Positions 1 to 7,682 are shown, counted from the first letter of the stretch. The stretch: 27,272 nt of DNA from UBA2334 sp964396895 (GCA_964396895.1 CAYNGJ010000032.1:1-27272); one strand, 5' to 3'. Numbers and translations are program-made. Notes: generated from the letters alone by a model not told the origin.

Positions 1-475
1 CGCGGTTGAGCATGACGCGCTCGTCCATCAGGTACATCCAGTCGTCGAACTGCACCTCCACCACGCGCCCGTCCACCGGCAAGGCCAGGGTGTAGGCCCA
101 GCGGAAGGCGTTGCCGCTTTGCTGGCCCTGGGCCACGCCCACCACGTCGTCGGCCCGACCGGTGAAGTGGCCGTTGGCGTGCTCGGTCAGCCGCCACACG
201 CGCCGTTCCTGGGTGCCGTCGGCGTAGGTGAAGGCCTCGTCCAGCACGCCTTCTCTGCCGTTCCATTGGCACTCCATGACCACCGTGAAGCGCTTGACCA
301 CTTGCCCGCTGCGGTCGGTGAAGACGCCATACGCGTCCAGCCTGCCATTGAAATAGTCGCGCAGGTTCAGCACGGGGCGCTCCTGCGCGTACTGCGTCAC
401 CTGTGGGGTGCTGCAGCCGCCCAGGGCCAGCAGCGACCCCAGGGCCAGGCCGCCCAGCCAGGTTCTACGTTGCAT
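1..475 (-). CDS. DUF3833 family lipoprotein (3' end outside window)
   Basis: Partial gene; 158 residues are visible and the C-terminus runs off the left edge. The protein starts MQRRTWLGGLALGS and has a lipoprotein signal ending in the lipobox LGGC (Cys21), so it should be a lipid-anchored envelope protein. The body (NLRDYFNGRLDAYGVF, then a segment ending DDWMYLMDERVMLNR) matches my memory of the DUF3833 family, whose biochemical function is unknown. The ATG lies inside the end of the upstream MFS gene (11-base overlap), so it is the last visible gene of the six-gene lipid-modification operon. DUF3833 genes often accompany cfa, DUF1365 and FAD-oxidoreductase genes in proteobacteria, which supports the assignment. 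A role in lipid handling is inferred from context only. Confidence 0.8.
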   Translation of the reverse strand, partial: MQRRTWLGGLALGSLLALGGCSTPQVTQYAQERPVLNLRDYFNGRLDAYGVFTDRSGQVVKRFTVVMECQWNGREGVLDEAFTYADGTQERRVWRLTEHANGHFTGRADDVVGVAQGQQSGNAFRWAYTLALPVDGRVVEVQFDDWMYLMDERVMLNR

Positions 476-1778
476 GGGATGTCCTTTCTTGGCGGTGAAT
501 GAAAAAGCCGTACAGGGCCGCGGCTGCCAGCAGCTTGAGTGCGCAGGGCAGCAGGCAATACACGGCGGTCAGGGCCCGCAGGCTGTCGGCGTCGCGGACG
601 CCGGGCGCATAGCCCAACCAGTCCAGCAGGGGGAGTGCCAGGCCTGCGGCCAGTGCCAGGTTGAGCTTGGCCACCAGGTTCCACCAGCCAAAATGGACGC
701 CGCTGGCGCTGGGTTCGTGGCGGGTCACGCCCGCCAGCAAGGCGGCGGGCAGGGCCAGGTCACTGCCCAGGGCCAGGCCCGACAGGGCACACACGACGGC
801 GTAGGTCAGCACGTCGCCCGCGCCCACGGTGGCGGCCCCCGCAAAGGCCAGCACCGACAGGCACATGCCGAGCAGCCAGCCCTGTGCCAGGCCCCAGCGC
901 CGCACCGCCCGCAGCCACAAGGGCATGGAGAGGGCGCCGCACACGAAGTACAGCCCCAGAAACAGGCCTTGCATGGTCGCCGGTGCCTGCAAGCGGTCTT
1001 CAATGAAGAAGAGCACCAGCGTGGCGGGCACCGCCGTGGCGATGCCGTTGAGGGCGAAAACGGCCAGCAGGCGCAAAAAGGCGGGGTTGCGCCAAGGTTG
1101 CAGCAGGCTGTTGGCGCTGGCTGCCGCAGCGGTGTCGTCCACCGGGGTGAGAGCCGGGGGCACTGGGCGTGGTGCCCAGGCCAATGCCCACCCGCCTGCC
1201 AGCAGGGTCAGGGCCATCAGCGTGGACAAGGTGTCCACCCCCCACACCGAGGGCACCACCGAAGCGGCCACCACCCCCAGCAGCCCCAGCCCTTCGCGCC
1301 AGGCCACCACCCGACTGCGGTGCACGGCGTCGCCGCCCAGCCGGGCCCCCCAGCTCTGGTGGGCCACGGTGAGCAGGCTGTAGGCCAGGTAGGTCAGCAC
1401 CAGCGTGCCCGCGGCCCAGGGCAATGCCTGGCTGGCCGCCACCTGCGGGTGGAACAGGGCGGCGAAGGCCAAAGCCAACGCCACGGCGCTGACGGCCATG
1501 ACCCTCAGCAGGTGGTGAACGGAACGCGCCACCAGGTGGTCGCACCAGCGGCCCATGAGGGGGTCCAGTGCGGCATCGAACACGCGCAGCACCAGCAGCA
1601 GGCTGCCCATGGCCGCCAGCGACACGCCCCATTCGGTGGCGTAGAAGTGGGGCATGAACACGTACAGCGGCAAGGCGCAAAACGCCAGCGGCAGGCCCAG
1701 CAGGCCATAGCGCCAGCCCGCGCCCCGGGGCCAGTGGGTACCACTGGGTGTCGCCAGGGTGGCGGTGGCAGGGTTCAC
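465..1778 (-). CDS. MFS transporter of the GPH/MelB-like (MFS_2) type
   Basis: About 437 residues with roughly 12 hydrophobic segments. The loop after the second helix carries RVFDAALDPLMGRWCD, the characteristic D-x3-DP-x2-G motif of glycoside-pentoside-hexuronide:cation symporters. I place the start at the GTG at 1778 (protein begins VNPATATLATPSG). It overlaps the TGA of the chalcone-isomerase-like gene as GTGA; an open frame further upstream lies wholly inside that gene. Next to lipid-modification genes, a sugar substrate is unlikely. Lysophospholipid or lipid transport is a reasonable inference, since MFS_2 members such as MFSD2A and LplT-like proteins move lysolipids, but nothing in the sequence proves it. 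Confidence 0.85.
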   Translation of the reverse strand: MNPATATLATPSGTHWPRGAGWRYGLLGLPLAFCALPLYVFMPHFYATEWGVSLAAMGSLLLVLRVFDAALDPLMGRWCDHLVARSVHHLLRVMAVSAVALALAFAALFHPQVAASQALPWAAGTLVLTYLAYSLLTVAHQSWGARLGGDAVHRSRVVAWREGLGLLGVVAASVVPSVWGVDTLSTLMALTLLAGGWALAWAPRPVPPALTPVDDTAAAASANSLLQPWRNPAFLRLLAVFALNGIATAVPATLVLFFIEDRLQAPATMQGLFLGLYFVCGALSMPLWLRAVRRWGLAQGWLLGMCLSVLAFAGAATVGAGDVLTYAVVCALSGLALGSDLALPAALLAGVTRHEPSASGVHFGWWNLVAKLNLALAAGLALPLLDWLGYAPGVRDADSLRALTAVYCLLPCALKLLAAAALYGFFIHRQERTSHAT

Positions 1779-2350
1779 GGGCAGACCGCCAGCGCACAGC
1801 GCAGGGCGGGCTCCGAGGTTTGCGGGCTGAGCCAGATGCCAAAAAACAGCGGGGAGAACGCCGGGTCCGCCACTTCCCCCGCCCATTGGCCGTTCACGGC
1901 AAAGCGGGCGCCCACGCCGGGCAGGTGCAGGCCGGTGATGCGGTCCCCCGCTTTCACGTCGGGGAACAATCGGGCCATGCGGGCCAGCCAGTCGTCGCTG
2001 CGCTCGGTGGAAAACGCGGGTTGCCGCTTCATTTCAGAGAGCGAACTTTCAGCTATGTGCTTGCCTGATAGGCCTCTTTTGTACTCAAGTTCGAGGGCGA
2101 AGGGGTATTGCGTGTACCGCGCCAGCTCAAAACCGGGCGGCCTCCACAGCCGGGCTTCGTAGATGGACATGCCCAGAAACGTCATGGTGCTGCGCCCCCG
2201 CAGGCCCAGCGCCGCCGGGGCGGCGGCGAGTTCGGTCGGCGGGGTCACGGTGGTCGCATGCGCCCCGGTGTGTGCGGTGGCGCTCAGGCCCCACACCAAG
2301 GCCATGACCAGGCCGACGCTCGTCACCCGTCGGGCAGAGGGGGTGGTCAT
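1775..2350 (-). CDS. Secreted chalcone isomerase-like protein
   Basis: 191 residues with an N-terminal signal peptide (hydrophobic stretch about residues 9-32, cleavage likely near AHA-TTV), so probably periplasmic. The core contains GLRGRSTMTFLGMSIYEARLW and, after LELEYKRGLSG, the segment KHIAESSLSEMKRQPAF, which fits the bacterial chalcone-isomerase-like domain family. This fold includes fatty-acid-binding proteins as well as plant enzymes, and true chalcone isomerase activity is unlikely here. The ATG overlaps the TGA of the methyltransferase gene (ATGA) and the gene ends in a GTGA overlap with the MFS gene, so it is translated as part of the operon. A role as acyl-chain or lipid binder in the periplasm is an inference from fold and neighbours. 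Confidence 0.85.
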   Translation of the reverse strand: MTTPSARRVTSVGLVMALVWGLSATAHTGAHATTVTPPTELAAAPAALGLRGRSTMTFLGMSIYEARLWRPPGFELARYTQYPFALELEYKRGLSGKHIAESSLSEMKRQPAFSTERSDDWLARMARLFPDVKAGDRITGLHLPGVGARFAVNGQWAGEVADPAFSPLFFGIWLSPQTSEPALRCALAVCP

Positions 2351-3600
2351 GGTTTTTGCAGCGTGATCTGCACCAGGTCGATGTCGCCGGTGCTGAAGGC
2401 CGCCTCGCAGTAGGCCAAATAAAAGTCCCAGATGCGCACAAAGCGTTGGTCAAAGCCCAGCGCCAGCACCTCGTCGCGGCGGGCGTGAAAGGCCCTGCGC
2501 CACAGGTGCAGGGTGTGGGCGTAGTCGCCACCGAAGGCCAGCTCGTCCACCACCTTCAGGTTGGCCGCCACCGCTTGCTGGCGCAGGGCCGACGGCGAGG
2601 GCAGGCACCCACCGGGAAAGATGTACTGCTGGATGAAGTCGGTGGAGCCCAGGTAGCGCTTGAACAGGTCGTCGCGGATGACGATGCTTTGTATGCAGGC
2701 CTTGCCACCGGGTTTCAGCAGACGCCCCACGGTCTGGAAGTATTGCGGCCAGTAGGCTTGGCCCACGGCCTCCACCATTTCGATGGAGCAAATCGCGTCA
2801 AAGGGCGGGTCGCTGATGTCGCGATAGTCCTGCAGCCGCAGGTCGGCCTGCTGGCCGGGGCCGGTGCGCACACCCTGGCGCTGCAGCCGCTCCTGCGCCC
2901 AGGCGAGTTGCTCGGTGGACAGGGTGACGCCCGTGACCTGTGCGCCGCAGGCCAGCGTGGCCTGTTCGGCCAGCGCGCCCCAGCCGCAGCCAATTTCCAG
3001 CACCCGGTCGCCGGGCCGAACGCCGACCATGTCCAGGGCGCGGCGCACCTTGGCGGTCTGCGCCTGCGCCAGGGGGGTGTCCAGGTCGCCGTTGAACCAG
3101 GCGCTGGAGTAGTTCATGGTGGGGTCCAGCCACAGGCGGTAGAAGTCGTTGCCCAGGTCGTAGTGGGCGTGGATGTTCTTGCGGCTGCCCTCGCGGCTGT
3201 TGCGCTGGGTCAGGTGCTTGATGCGGTACACCAAACGCCCCAGCCAGGTGCCGTACACCACCGATTCCAGCTTGGCCCGGTTGGCACTGAGCAGGGTCAG
3301 CAAACCGGTCAGGTCGGGGGTGGACCAGTCACCGGCGATGTAGCTTTCGGCAAACCCGATGTCTCCGCTTTTGATGGCGGCCAGAAACGGCTGCCAGTTG
3401 TGCAGCTGCAGGCTGGCGTGGGGCACTGAGGGGGTGTTGGCTGTGGCCGGTTGGCCAAAGCGGTGCTGGCTGCCGTCGGGCAGCTGCAGGCTCAACACGC
3501 CCACTTGCAGTTGTTGCAGCAGGCGCAGCACCCGGCGGGCGGTGAAAGGGGTGTTGGCAGGCAGGGCGAGGCGGGCCGTGGTGGGCAGGGTGGTGCTCAT
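2347..3600 (-). CDS. Cyclopropane-fatty-acid-synthase-like SAM methyltransferase
   Basis: 417 residues. An N-terminal lipid-binding region (about 1-140) precedes a class I SAM methyltransferase domain with HYDLGNDFY (146-154), the SAM loop VLEIGCGWGALAE (200-212), SIEMVEAVG (272-280) and QQYIFPGGCLPS (324-335). The family transfers a methylene or methyl group from SAM to the double bond of unsaturated acyl chains in membrane phospholipids. Compared with E. coli Cfa as I remember it, the active-site Glu (Glu277) and Tyr (Tyr360) are kept. The bicarbonate-ligand Cys is Ser166 and the His of the LLHTI segment is Gln304 (IQSI). The enzyme may therefore make a methylated or other modified chain rather than a simple cyclopropane. 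It is coupled by ATGA overlaps to the genes on both sides. Confidence 0.92.
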   Translation of the reverse strand: MSTTLPTTARLALPANTPFTARRVLRLLQQLQVGVLSLQLPDGSQHRFGQPATANTPSVPHASLQLHNWQPFLAAIKSGDIGFAESYIAGDWSTPDLTGLLTLLSANRAKLESVVYGTWLGRLVYRIKHLTQRNSREGSRKNIHAHYDLGNDFYRLWLDPTMNYSSAWFNGDLDTPLAQAQTAKVRRALDMVGVRPGDRVLEIGCGWGALAEQATLACGAQVTGVTLSTEQLAWAQERLQRQGVRTGPGQQADLRLQDYRDISDPPFDAICSIEMVEAVGQAYWPQYFQTVGRLLKPGGKACIQSIVIRDDLFKRYLGSTDFIQQYIFPGGCLPSPSALRQQAVAANLKVVDELAFGGDYAHTLHLWRRAFHARRDEVLALGFDQRFVRIWDFYLAYCEAAFSTGDIDLVQITLQKP

Positions 3601-4472
3601 GTGCGCGTCCGTTCAGGGGGGGAGGGATGGCCAGCGGGCGCTGGTCGGCTGAGCGTGGCAGCCACCGGCGGTGGGCTGGGTTTGGAGAAAAAAGGTACCC
3701 GTTTGCGCCACAGGGCAAACGCCTGGCGGTGGATGCGCCACACCACCCCCAGCGTCATCAGGGGGTAGCGCCAGAGCGCCCGGCGTGCCGTGGTGCGGTC
3801 CAGTGGCTGCAGGGTGCCGGTGAGCCGGGTGTGGATGAGCAGGCCGGTGTCGTCGTGGTGGTCCACGCGGGCGCTCAGCACGGGGCGGCCGTCGTGTGCC
3901 GTCTGGGTGAAGCAAAAGCGGTAGTCGCCCTTGACCTCGCAAAACGGGCTGACGTGGAAGGCCTTGTCTGCCGTGACCGTGTGGCCCCACTCGGGGGCGT
4001 CGAGCACGTAGCAGTGGCGCTCGCCAAAGGTGTTGTTGACCTCGGCCACCACCGCCCGCAGGCCGCCGCCGTTGGCTTGGGTGCGGTGGCAGTACCAAAA
4101 ACTCACCGGCTTGAAGGCGTAACCCCACATGCGGGGGTAGGTTTGCAGCCACACATCGCCGTCGGCGTCGTGGATGCCGTGGTGGCGCAGCAACTCCCGC
4201 AACCAGGGCAGGGCGCCGCCCTGTTCCAGTGCCTGGCCATCACCGTGGTCTTGGTCAAAAAAGCTCAGTGCACCCGCCCGGTTGGTGGGCCATGCCGCCT
4301 TCACCTCGGCGGGGCGGGGCGGTGTTTCCAGCCACATGGGCACCATCACGTAGAAAGTGCCGTAGGTGAAGCGGTGCGCGCTGGGGCGCGTGCGCGCATG
4401 GTGTACCTGCCCAAAGCCAATGTGGGGTACCGGGGCCAGACCGGACAAGGGCGCGGGCCGGGGTGTGCTCAC
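3597..4472 (-). CDS. DUF1365 family protein
   Basis: 291 residues from the GTG at 4472, which overlaps the TGA of the FAD-oxidoreductase gene as GTGA. A longer frame starts inside that gene and is unlikely. Diagnostic DUF1365 stretches are the early GQVHHARTRPSAHRFTYGTF, then YPRMWGYAFKPVSFWYCH, AVVAEVNNTFGERHCYVL, KAFHVSPFCEVKGDYRF and the late LTLGVVWRIHRQAF-like segment (read as MTLGVVWRIHRQAF). The family has no settled biochemistry that I know of, but it is almost always found between an FAD-dependent oxidoreductase and a Cfa-like enzyme, as here. Many conserved His residues suggest an enzymatic or metal-related role, which is inference. The Pro-rich C-terminal tail (last about 35 residues) is probably not conserved. 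Confidence 0.88.
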   Translation of the reverse strand: MSTPRPAPLSGLAPVPHIGFGQVHHARTRPSAHRFTYGTFYVMVPMWLETPPRPAEVKAAWPTNRAGALSFFDQDHGDGQALEQGGALPWLRELLRHHGIHDADGDVWLQTYPRMWGYAFKPVSFWYCHRTQANGGGLRAVVAEVNNTFGERHCYVLDAPEWGHTVTADKAFHVSPFCEVKGDYRFCFTQTAHDGRPVLSARVDHHDDTGLLIHTRLTGTLQPLDRTTARRALWRYPLMTLGVVWRIHRQAFALWRKRVPFFSKPSPPPVAATLSRPAPAGHPSPPERTRT

Positions 4473-5791
4473 GCGGCCCCCACATCTTCCAGCAGGGCGT
4501 GTGCCGCCGCCATGCCGGCTTTCAAGCCGTCCTCGTGGAAACCATAGCCCATCCACGCGCCTGCAAAGTAGCGCTGGCGCCCGCCTGTGTTGCCCTGGAT
4601 TTGGGACATGCGGGGTTGGGCGGCCATGGCGGGCAGGTCAAACACCGGGTGGCTGTACTCAATGCGCCGGATCACCTTGGCGGGATCGATGGGCCGCACG
4701 GGGTTGAGGCTGACCATGACATCGGTTGACCAGGGCAGCGGCTGCAGGCGGTTGAGCCAGTAGTGCAGGCACACATGGGCGTTTTCCCGCTCGGTTTGCG
4801 CGGCGCGTTCGTAGTTCCAGGCCGACCAGGCGGAGCGGTGGCGGGGCATGACCGATGTGTCGGTGTGCAGCACGGCCACGTTGGGCTGGTAGGCAATGGC
4901 GCCCAGCAGTTCACGCTCCAGGGGGGTGGCGTCGCTCAGCAAGGCCAGGGCCTGGTCGGAGTGGGTGGCCACGATCACGCGGTCAAACAGCTCCCGGCCC
5001 TCTGCGGTGTGCACCCAGACCCCGCCGCGTCCACCGTGGGCCAGCGGGTCGTGGCACACGGCGCGCACCGGACAGTCCAGCCGCTTGTCGGCAATTTTGG
5101 CGGTGATGGCCTGCACATAGTGCTTGGCCCCACCGCGCACCGTCCACCAGCGCGGCCGGTTGGTGACCTGCAGCAGGCCGTGGTTGTGGCAGAAGCGCAC
5201 CATGGTGGCCACGGGGAACTGCAGCATCTGGGCGGTGGGGCAGCTCCAGATGCAGGCCATCATGGGCATGAAATACCACTCGCGGAATGCCTGGCCGAAG
5301 CCTTGCTCGTCCAGGAAGTCTCCCAGGGTCTGCTGCATTCGGGCATCGTCGCCCGCCAGGGCCAGGCGCGTGGTCAGCGCGTTGAAGCGCAGCAGGTCGC
5401 GCAGCATGCCCCAAAAGCGGGGGCTGAGCAGGTTGCGGCGTTGGGCAAACAGGCCGTTGAGGTCGGTGCCGCTCCATTCCAGCGCCTGGCCGGTCGCCTG
5501 CCGGGCCTGCACCGAAAACGACATGTCGGACTGCACGCTGTCCACGCCCAATTCGGCCAGCAGCGCAATCAGCTGCGGATAGGTGCGCTCGTTGAACACC
5601 AGAAAGCCCGTGTCCACCCCATGGGTGACGGTGTCGCCCTGGGCGGTGGGCAGGGCAATGTCCACCGTGTGGGTGTGGCCACCCCAGTAAGACCCGGCTT
5701 CCAGCAGGGTGACCTGGGCCCGGCCACGCAACACATGGGCCGCCCCCAGGCCTGAGATGCCGGAACCGATGATGGCGACTTTGGGTGACAC
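4469..5791 (-). CDS. NAD(P)/FAD-dependent amine-oxidase-like oxidoreductase
   Basis: 440 residues. The N-terminus VAIIGSGISGLGAAHVL is a Rossmann FAD-binding motif (GxGxxG at 9-14) with the ribose-binding Glu31, followed by GGHTHTVD. Further family landmarks are GVDTGFLVFNERTYP, FREWYFMPMMACIWSCP, RWWTVRGGAKHYV and the C-terminal FAGAWMGYGFHEDG. This is the flavin protein typically encoded with DUF1365 and Cfa-like genes; dehydrogenation or desaturation of a lipid acyl chain is a plausible role. The start is GTG at 5791, with AGGAAA (5798-5803 on the minus strand) six bases upstream as ribosome binding site. It is the first gene of the operon, directly downstream of the promoter/operator shared with the divergent TetR gene. 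Confidence 0.92.
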   Translation of the reverse strand: MSPKVAIIGSGISGLGAAHVLRGRAQVTLLEAGSYWGGHTHTVDIALPTAQGDTVTHGVDTGFLVFNERTYPQLIALLAELGVDSVQSDMSFSVQARQATGQALEWSGTDLNGLFAQRRNLLSPRFWGMLRDLLRFNALTTRLALAGDDARMQQTLGDFLDEQGFGQAFREWYFMPMMACIWSCPTAQMLQFPVATMVRFCHNHGLLQVTNRPRWWTVRGGAKHYVQAITAKIADKRLDCPVRAVCHDPLAHGGRGGVWVHTAEGRELFDRVIVATHSDQALALLSDATPLERELLGAIAYQPNVAVLHTDTSVMPRHRSAWSAWNYERAAQTERENAHVCLHYWLNRLQPLPWSTDVMVSLNPVRPIDPAKVIRRIEYSHPVFDLPAMAAQPRMSQIQGNTGGRQRYFAGAWMGYGFHEDGLKAGMAAAHALLEDVGAA

Positions 5792-5832
5792 GCGTGGTTT
5801 CCTGTGCTTGTAAAATGACCGAAACGTTAAAT

Positions 5833-5872
5833 GTTGAATTGAATGGTATTGTTTGTGACCAATCAGTTCAAC
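5833..5872. promoter_or_regulatory. Inverted repeat, candidate TetR-family operator
   Basis: GTTGAATTGAATG (5833-5845) and CAATCAGTTCAAC (5860-5872) are complementary at 11 of 13 positions, with a 14-base centre. The element is in the 109-bp gap between the divergent TetR gene and the lipid operon and covers the -35 and -10 boxes proposed for the operon. TetR-family proteins usually bind palindromes in such gaps and repress both directions. Assignment to this regulator is inferred. Confidence 0.5.
5843..5871 (-). promoter_or_regulatory. Candidate sigma-70 promoter of the lipid-modification operon
   Basis: On the minus strand, TTGAAC (5871-5866) and TACCAT (5848-5843) are separated by exactly 17 bases. 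Each matches the consensus at four of six positions. The predicted start lies about 45 bases upstream of the GTG of the FAD-oxidoreductase gene. The promoter sits inside the inverted repeat 5833-5872. On the opposite strand TTGTTT (5849-5854) and TTTATA (5873-5878), 18 bases apart, could drive the TetR gene, but that match is weaker. Confidence 0.5.
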
Positions 5873-5900
5873 TTTATACCATCAAGACTGCGTCCGCATC

Positions 5901-6518
5901 ATGGTCATTGCCAAAACACCGAAAACGTCCTTCAAAGCCCAGATGCTTGCCGCCCGCGAGCAGGCCATCATTGACGCGGTCAACCGCCTGCTGGCCGAAA
6001 AGGGCTTCGACGCCATGACGGTGGACGAGGTGGCCGCCGCAGTGGGCATCGCCAAGGCCAGCCTGTACAAGCACTTCCCCAGCAAAGAGGACTTGGCCGC
6101 CGCTGCCATGGCCCACCTGATGGCAAGGGCGCACGCGTTTTTGCTGGCGCTGGACCCGACCTTGGTCCCGTTGGACAAGCTGCGGGCCTGCGTGGAATGG
6201 ACCATGCGCCTGAAGCTGGCGGGCAACATGCCCACCCTGCCCAGCCAGAACTCCAGCCTGCGGGTGGCCTTGATGGCGCACCGCGGTTACATGGATGGGC
6301 TGCTGGAGGTGAGCGACCTGCTGGGCGGGTGGATAGAGCTGGCCCAGGCGCAGGGCAGCATCAACCCAGGGCTGCCGGCCATTGCGGTGCTCTACACGCT
6401 GTACGCCCGTGCGTGTGATCCGGTGCTGGAGTTTCTGAAGATGGCCGAATTGCACACCGATGACGAGATCATCGCCATGGTGATGGGCACCTGTTTCGAG
6501 GGCCTGCGCTCGCGCTGA
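5901..6518 (+). CDS. TetR/AcrR family transcriptional regulator
   Basis: 205 residues. The N-terminal DNA-binding domain is clear: AIIDAVNRLLAEKGFDAMTVDEVAAAVGIAKASLYKHFPSKEDL (residues 22-65, helix-turn-helix about 39-58) is a textbook TetR_N segment. The C-terminal half is a variable ligand-binding domain with no recognisable ligand. It is transcribed divergently from the lipid-modification operon, with an inverted repeat in the shared upstream region, so it probably controls that operon and itself. An effector such as a fatty acid or membrane-active compound is speculation. The ATG at 5901 has no good Shine-Dalgarno; an in-frame ATG at 5943 (MLAAREQ) is an alternative that keeps the whole DNA-binding domain. 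Confidence 0.92.
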   Translation: MVIAKTPKTSFKAQMLAAREQAIIDAVNRLLAEKGFDAMTVDEVAAAVGIAKASLYKHFPSKEDLAAAAMAHLMARAHAFLLALDPTLVPLDKLRACVEWTMRLKLAGNMPTLPSQNSSLRVALMAHRGYMDGLLEVSDLLGGWIELAQAQGSINPGLPAIAVLYTLYARACDPVLEFLKMAELHTDDEIIAMVMGTCFEGLRSR

Positions 6519-6531
6519 GCGCAGGGGGTGA

Positions 6532-6559
6532 ACCGGTCGGCCAAGGGGCCGACGCCGGT
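6532..6559. terminator. Hairpin between convergent genes
   Basis: GTCGGCC (6536-6542), loop AAGG, GGCCGAC (6547-6553) form a perfect 7-bp stem, extended by ACCG/CGGT around a 2-base bulge. It fills the 43-bp gap between the ends of the TetR gene and the Bug gene. It has no clear T-run on either strand, so efficient intrinsic termination is uncertain. Confidence 0.4.
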
Positions 6560-6561
6560 GT

Positions 6562-7632
6562 TCACATGGGCTTGAAGCCGCTGTCCTTGATGATTTTGGT
6601 CCAAACCGTGCGGTAGGCCTTTTCGCGTTCGGCCAGCTGGGCGCCACCCATGAAGCCCACGGTCAGGCCCATGGCGGTGAGCTTGTCCTTCACGTCGGGG
6701 CGGGCAATGGTCTTGGCCAGCGCGTCGGACACGCGGTCCAGCTCGGCCTTGGGGGTGCCCGCGGGCGCAAACAGGCCATAAAAGGGCACGTCCTCCAGAC
6801 CGGTCAGGCCCAGCTCGGCAAAGGTGGGCACGTCGGGCAGGGCGGCCTGGCGTTGGCCACCCAGCACGGCCACCACGCGCAGCTTGCCCGCTTTGTGGTT
6901 CTCGATGAAGTCGGGCACCGAGGCCACGCCGGCCGCAATCTGGTTGCCCAGCATGTCGCCCATCATGGGGGCGCTGCCGCGGTAAGGGGCGGAAATGAGG
7001 TCCAGGCTGTACTTCTGCCCGATCAGCTTGACCAGGAATTCGGGTGTGGACGCCGGTGCGGGAATGCCCACCGAGCCCTTGCCCTGGCCGTTGCCCTTGA
7101 CCCAGGCCACGTACTCGGTCACCGATTTGGCAGGCGTGCCGCCTGACACCGCGAAAGCGTTGACGAAGGTGGCAAAACCGGCCACGGGCACAAAGTCGGT
7201 GGCGGGGTTGAAGCCGGGGTTTTGCATGACCAGCGGCAAAATGGTGACGGTGTGGTCGTGGCTGACGAACAGCGTGGTGCCGTCGGCGGGGGCGGCTTTC
7301 AGCGCCTGGGCCGCAATCTGACCACCGGCGCCGGGCTTGTTGTCCACCACCACGGTGTGACCCAGCTCGTCCTTCATGCGCTCGGCCAGGATGCGGGCAA
7401 TGGCGTCGGTGCCGCCGCCGGGCGGAAAGCCCACCAGCAGTTTGACGGTTTTGTGGCTGTGCGCCGCCGTCTGTGCCTGCGCCAGGCTGCCAGCGCTCAG
7501 GCCCGACGCCAGCAGCGCAGCGGCGGCGATGGCCGTCCAGGCCAGCCCCCGGCGGGTGGGGTGTGCCCCTGGGGTGGTCGCCTGGGTCACCATGGCGCCT
7601 GCCGTTGACTGCTGCTGGTGGGGGTGTGTCAT
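6562..7632 (-). CDS. Bug/TctC-family periplasmic substrate-binding protein
   Basis: 356 residues from the ATG at 7632, which has AAGGA about eight bases upstream. A second ATG (MVTQATTPGAHPTRRG) would give a shorter leader. A signal peptide follows (hydrophobic AWTAIAAAALLASG, cleavage near AQA). The mature protein shows the Bug signatures VKLLVGFPPGGGTDAIARILAE, VVDNKPGAGGQIAAQALKAAPADG and ALPDVPTFAELGL. Bug proteins bind small carboxylates or related compounds, with the Asp of the PPGGxTD loop contacting the ligand, and are expanded in Burkholderiales, mostly as orphans. No tctA/tctB genes are seen here. It lies 50 bp downstream of an MFS gene and may be co-transcribed with it. The ligand cannot be read from sequence. 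Confidence 0.92.
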   Translation of the reverse strand: MTHPHQQQSTAGAMVTQATTPGAHPTRRGLAWTAIAAAALLASGLSAGSLAQAQTAAHSHKTVKLLVGFPPGGGTDAIARILAERMKDELGHTVVVDNKPGAGGQIAAQALKAAPADGTTLFVSHDHTVTILPLVMQNPGFNPATDFVPVAGFATFVNAFAVSGGTPAKSVTEYVAWVKGNGQGKGSVGIPAPASTPEFLVKLIGQKYSLDLISAPYRGSAPMMGDMLGNQIAAGVASVPDFIENHKAGKLRVVAVLGGQRQAALPDVPTFAELGLTGLEDVPFYGLFAPAGTPKAELDRVSDALAKTIARPDVKDKLTAMGLTVGFMGGAQLAEREKAYRTVWTKIIKDSGFKPM

Positions 7633-7682
7633 GTTCACGTCCTTGCGGTTAAAAAAAAGAAAAACAATACCAGAGCCTGCGC

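Noticed and set aside
2030..2100. AT-richer patch inside the chalcone-isomerase-like gene that resembles the Comamonadaceae intergenic repeat
   Set aside because: The encoded residues (KHIAESSLSEMKR) fit the protein family, so this is ordinary coding sequence and not an insertion.
408..2162. 584-codon open frame on the plus strand over the MFS and chalcone-isomerase genes
   Set aside because: The product is Gln/His/Gly-rich with no recognisable domain. It is antisense to two well-supported genes, an effect of high third-position GC.
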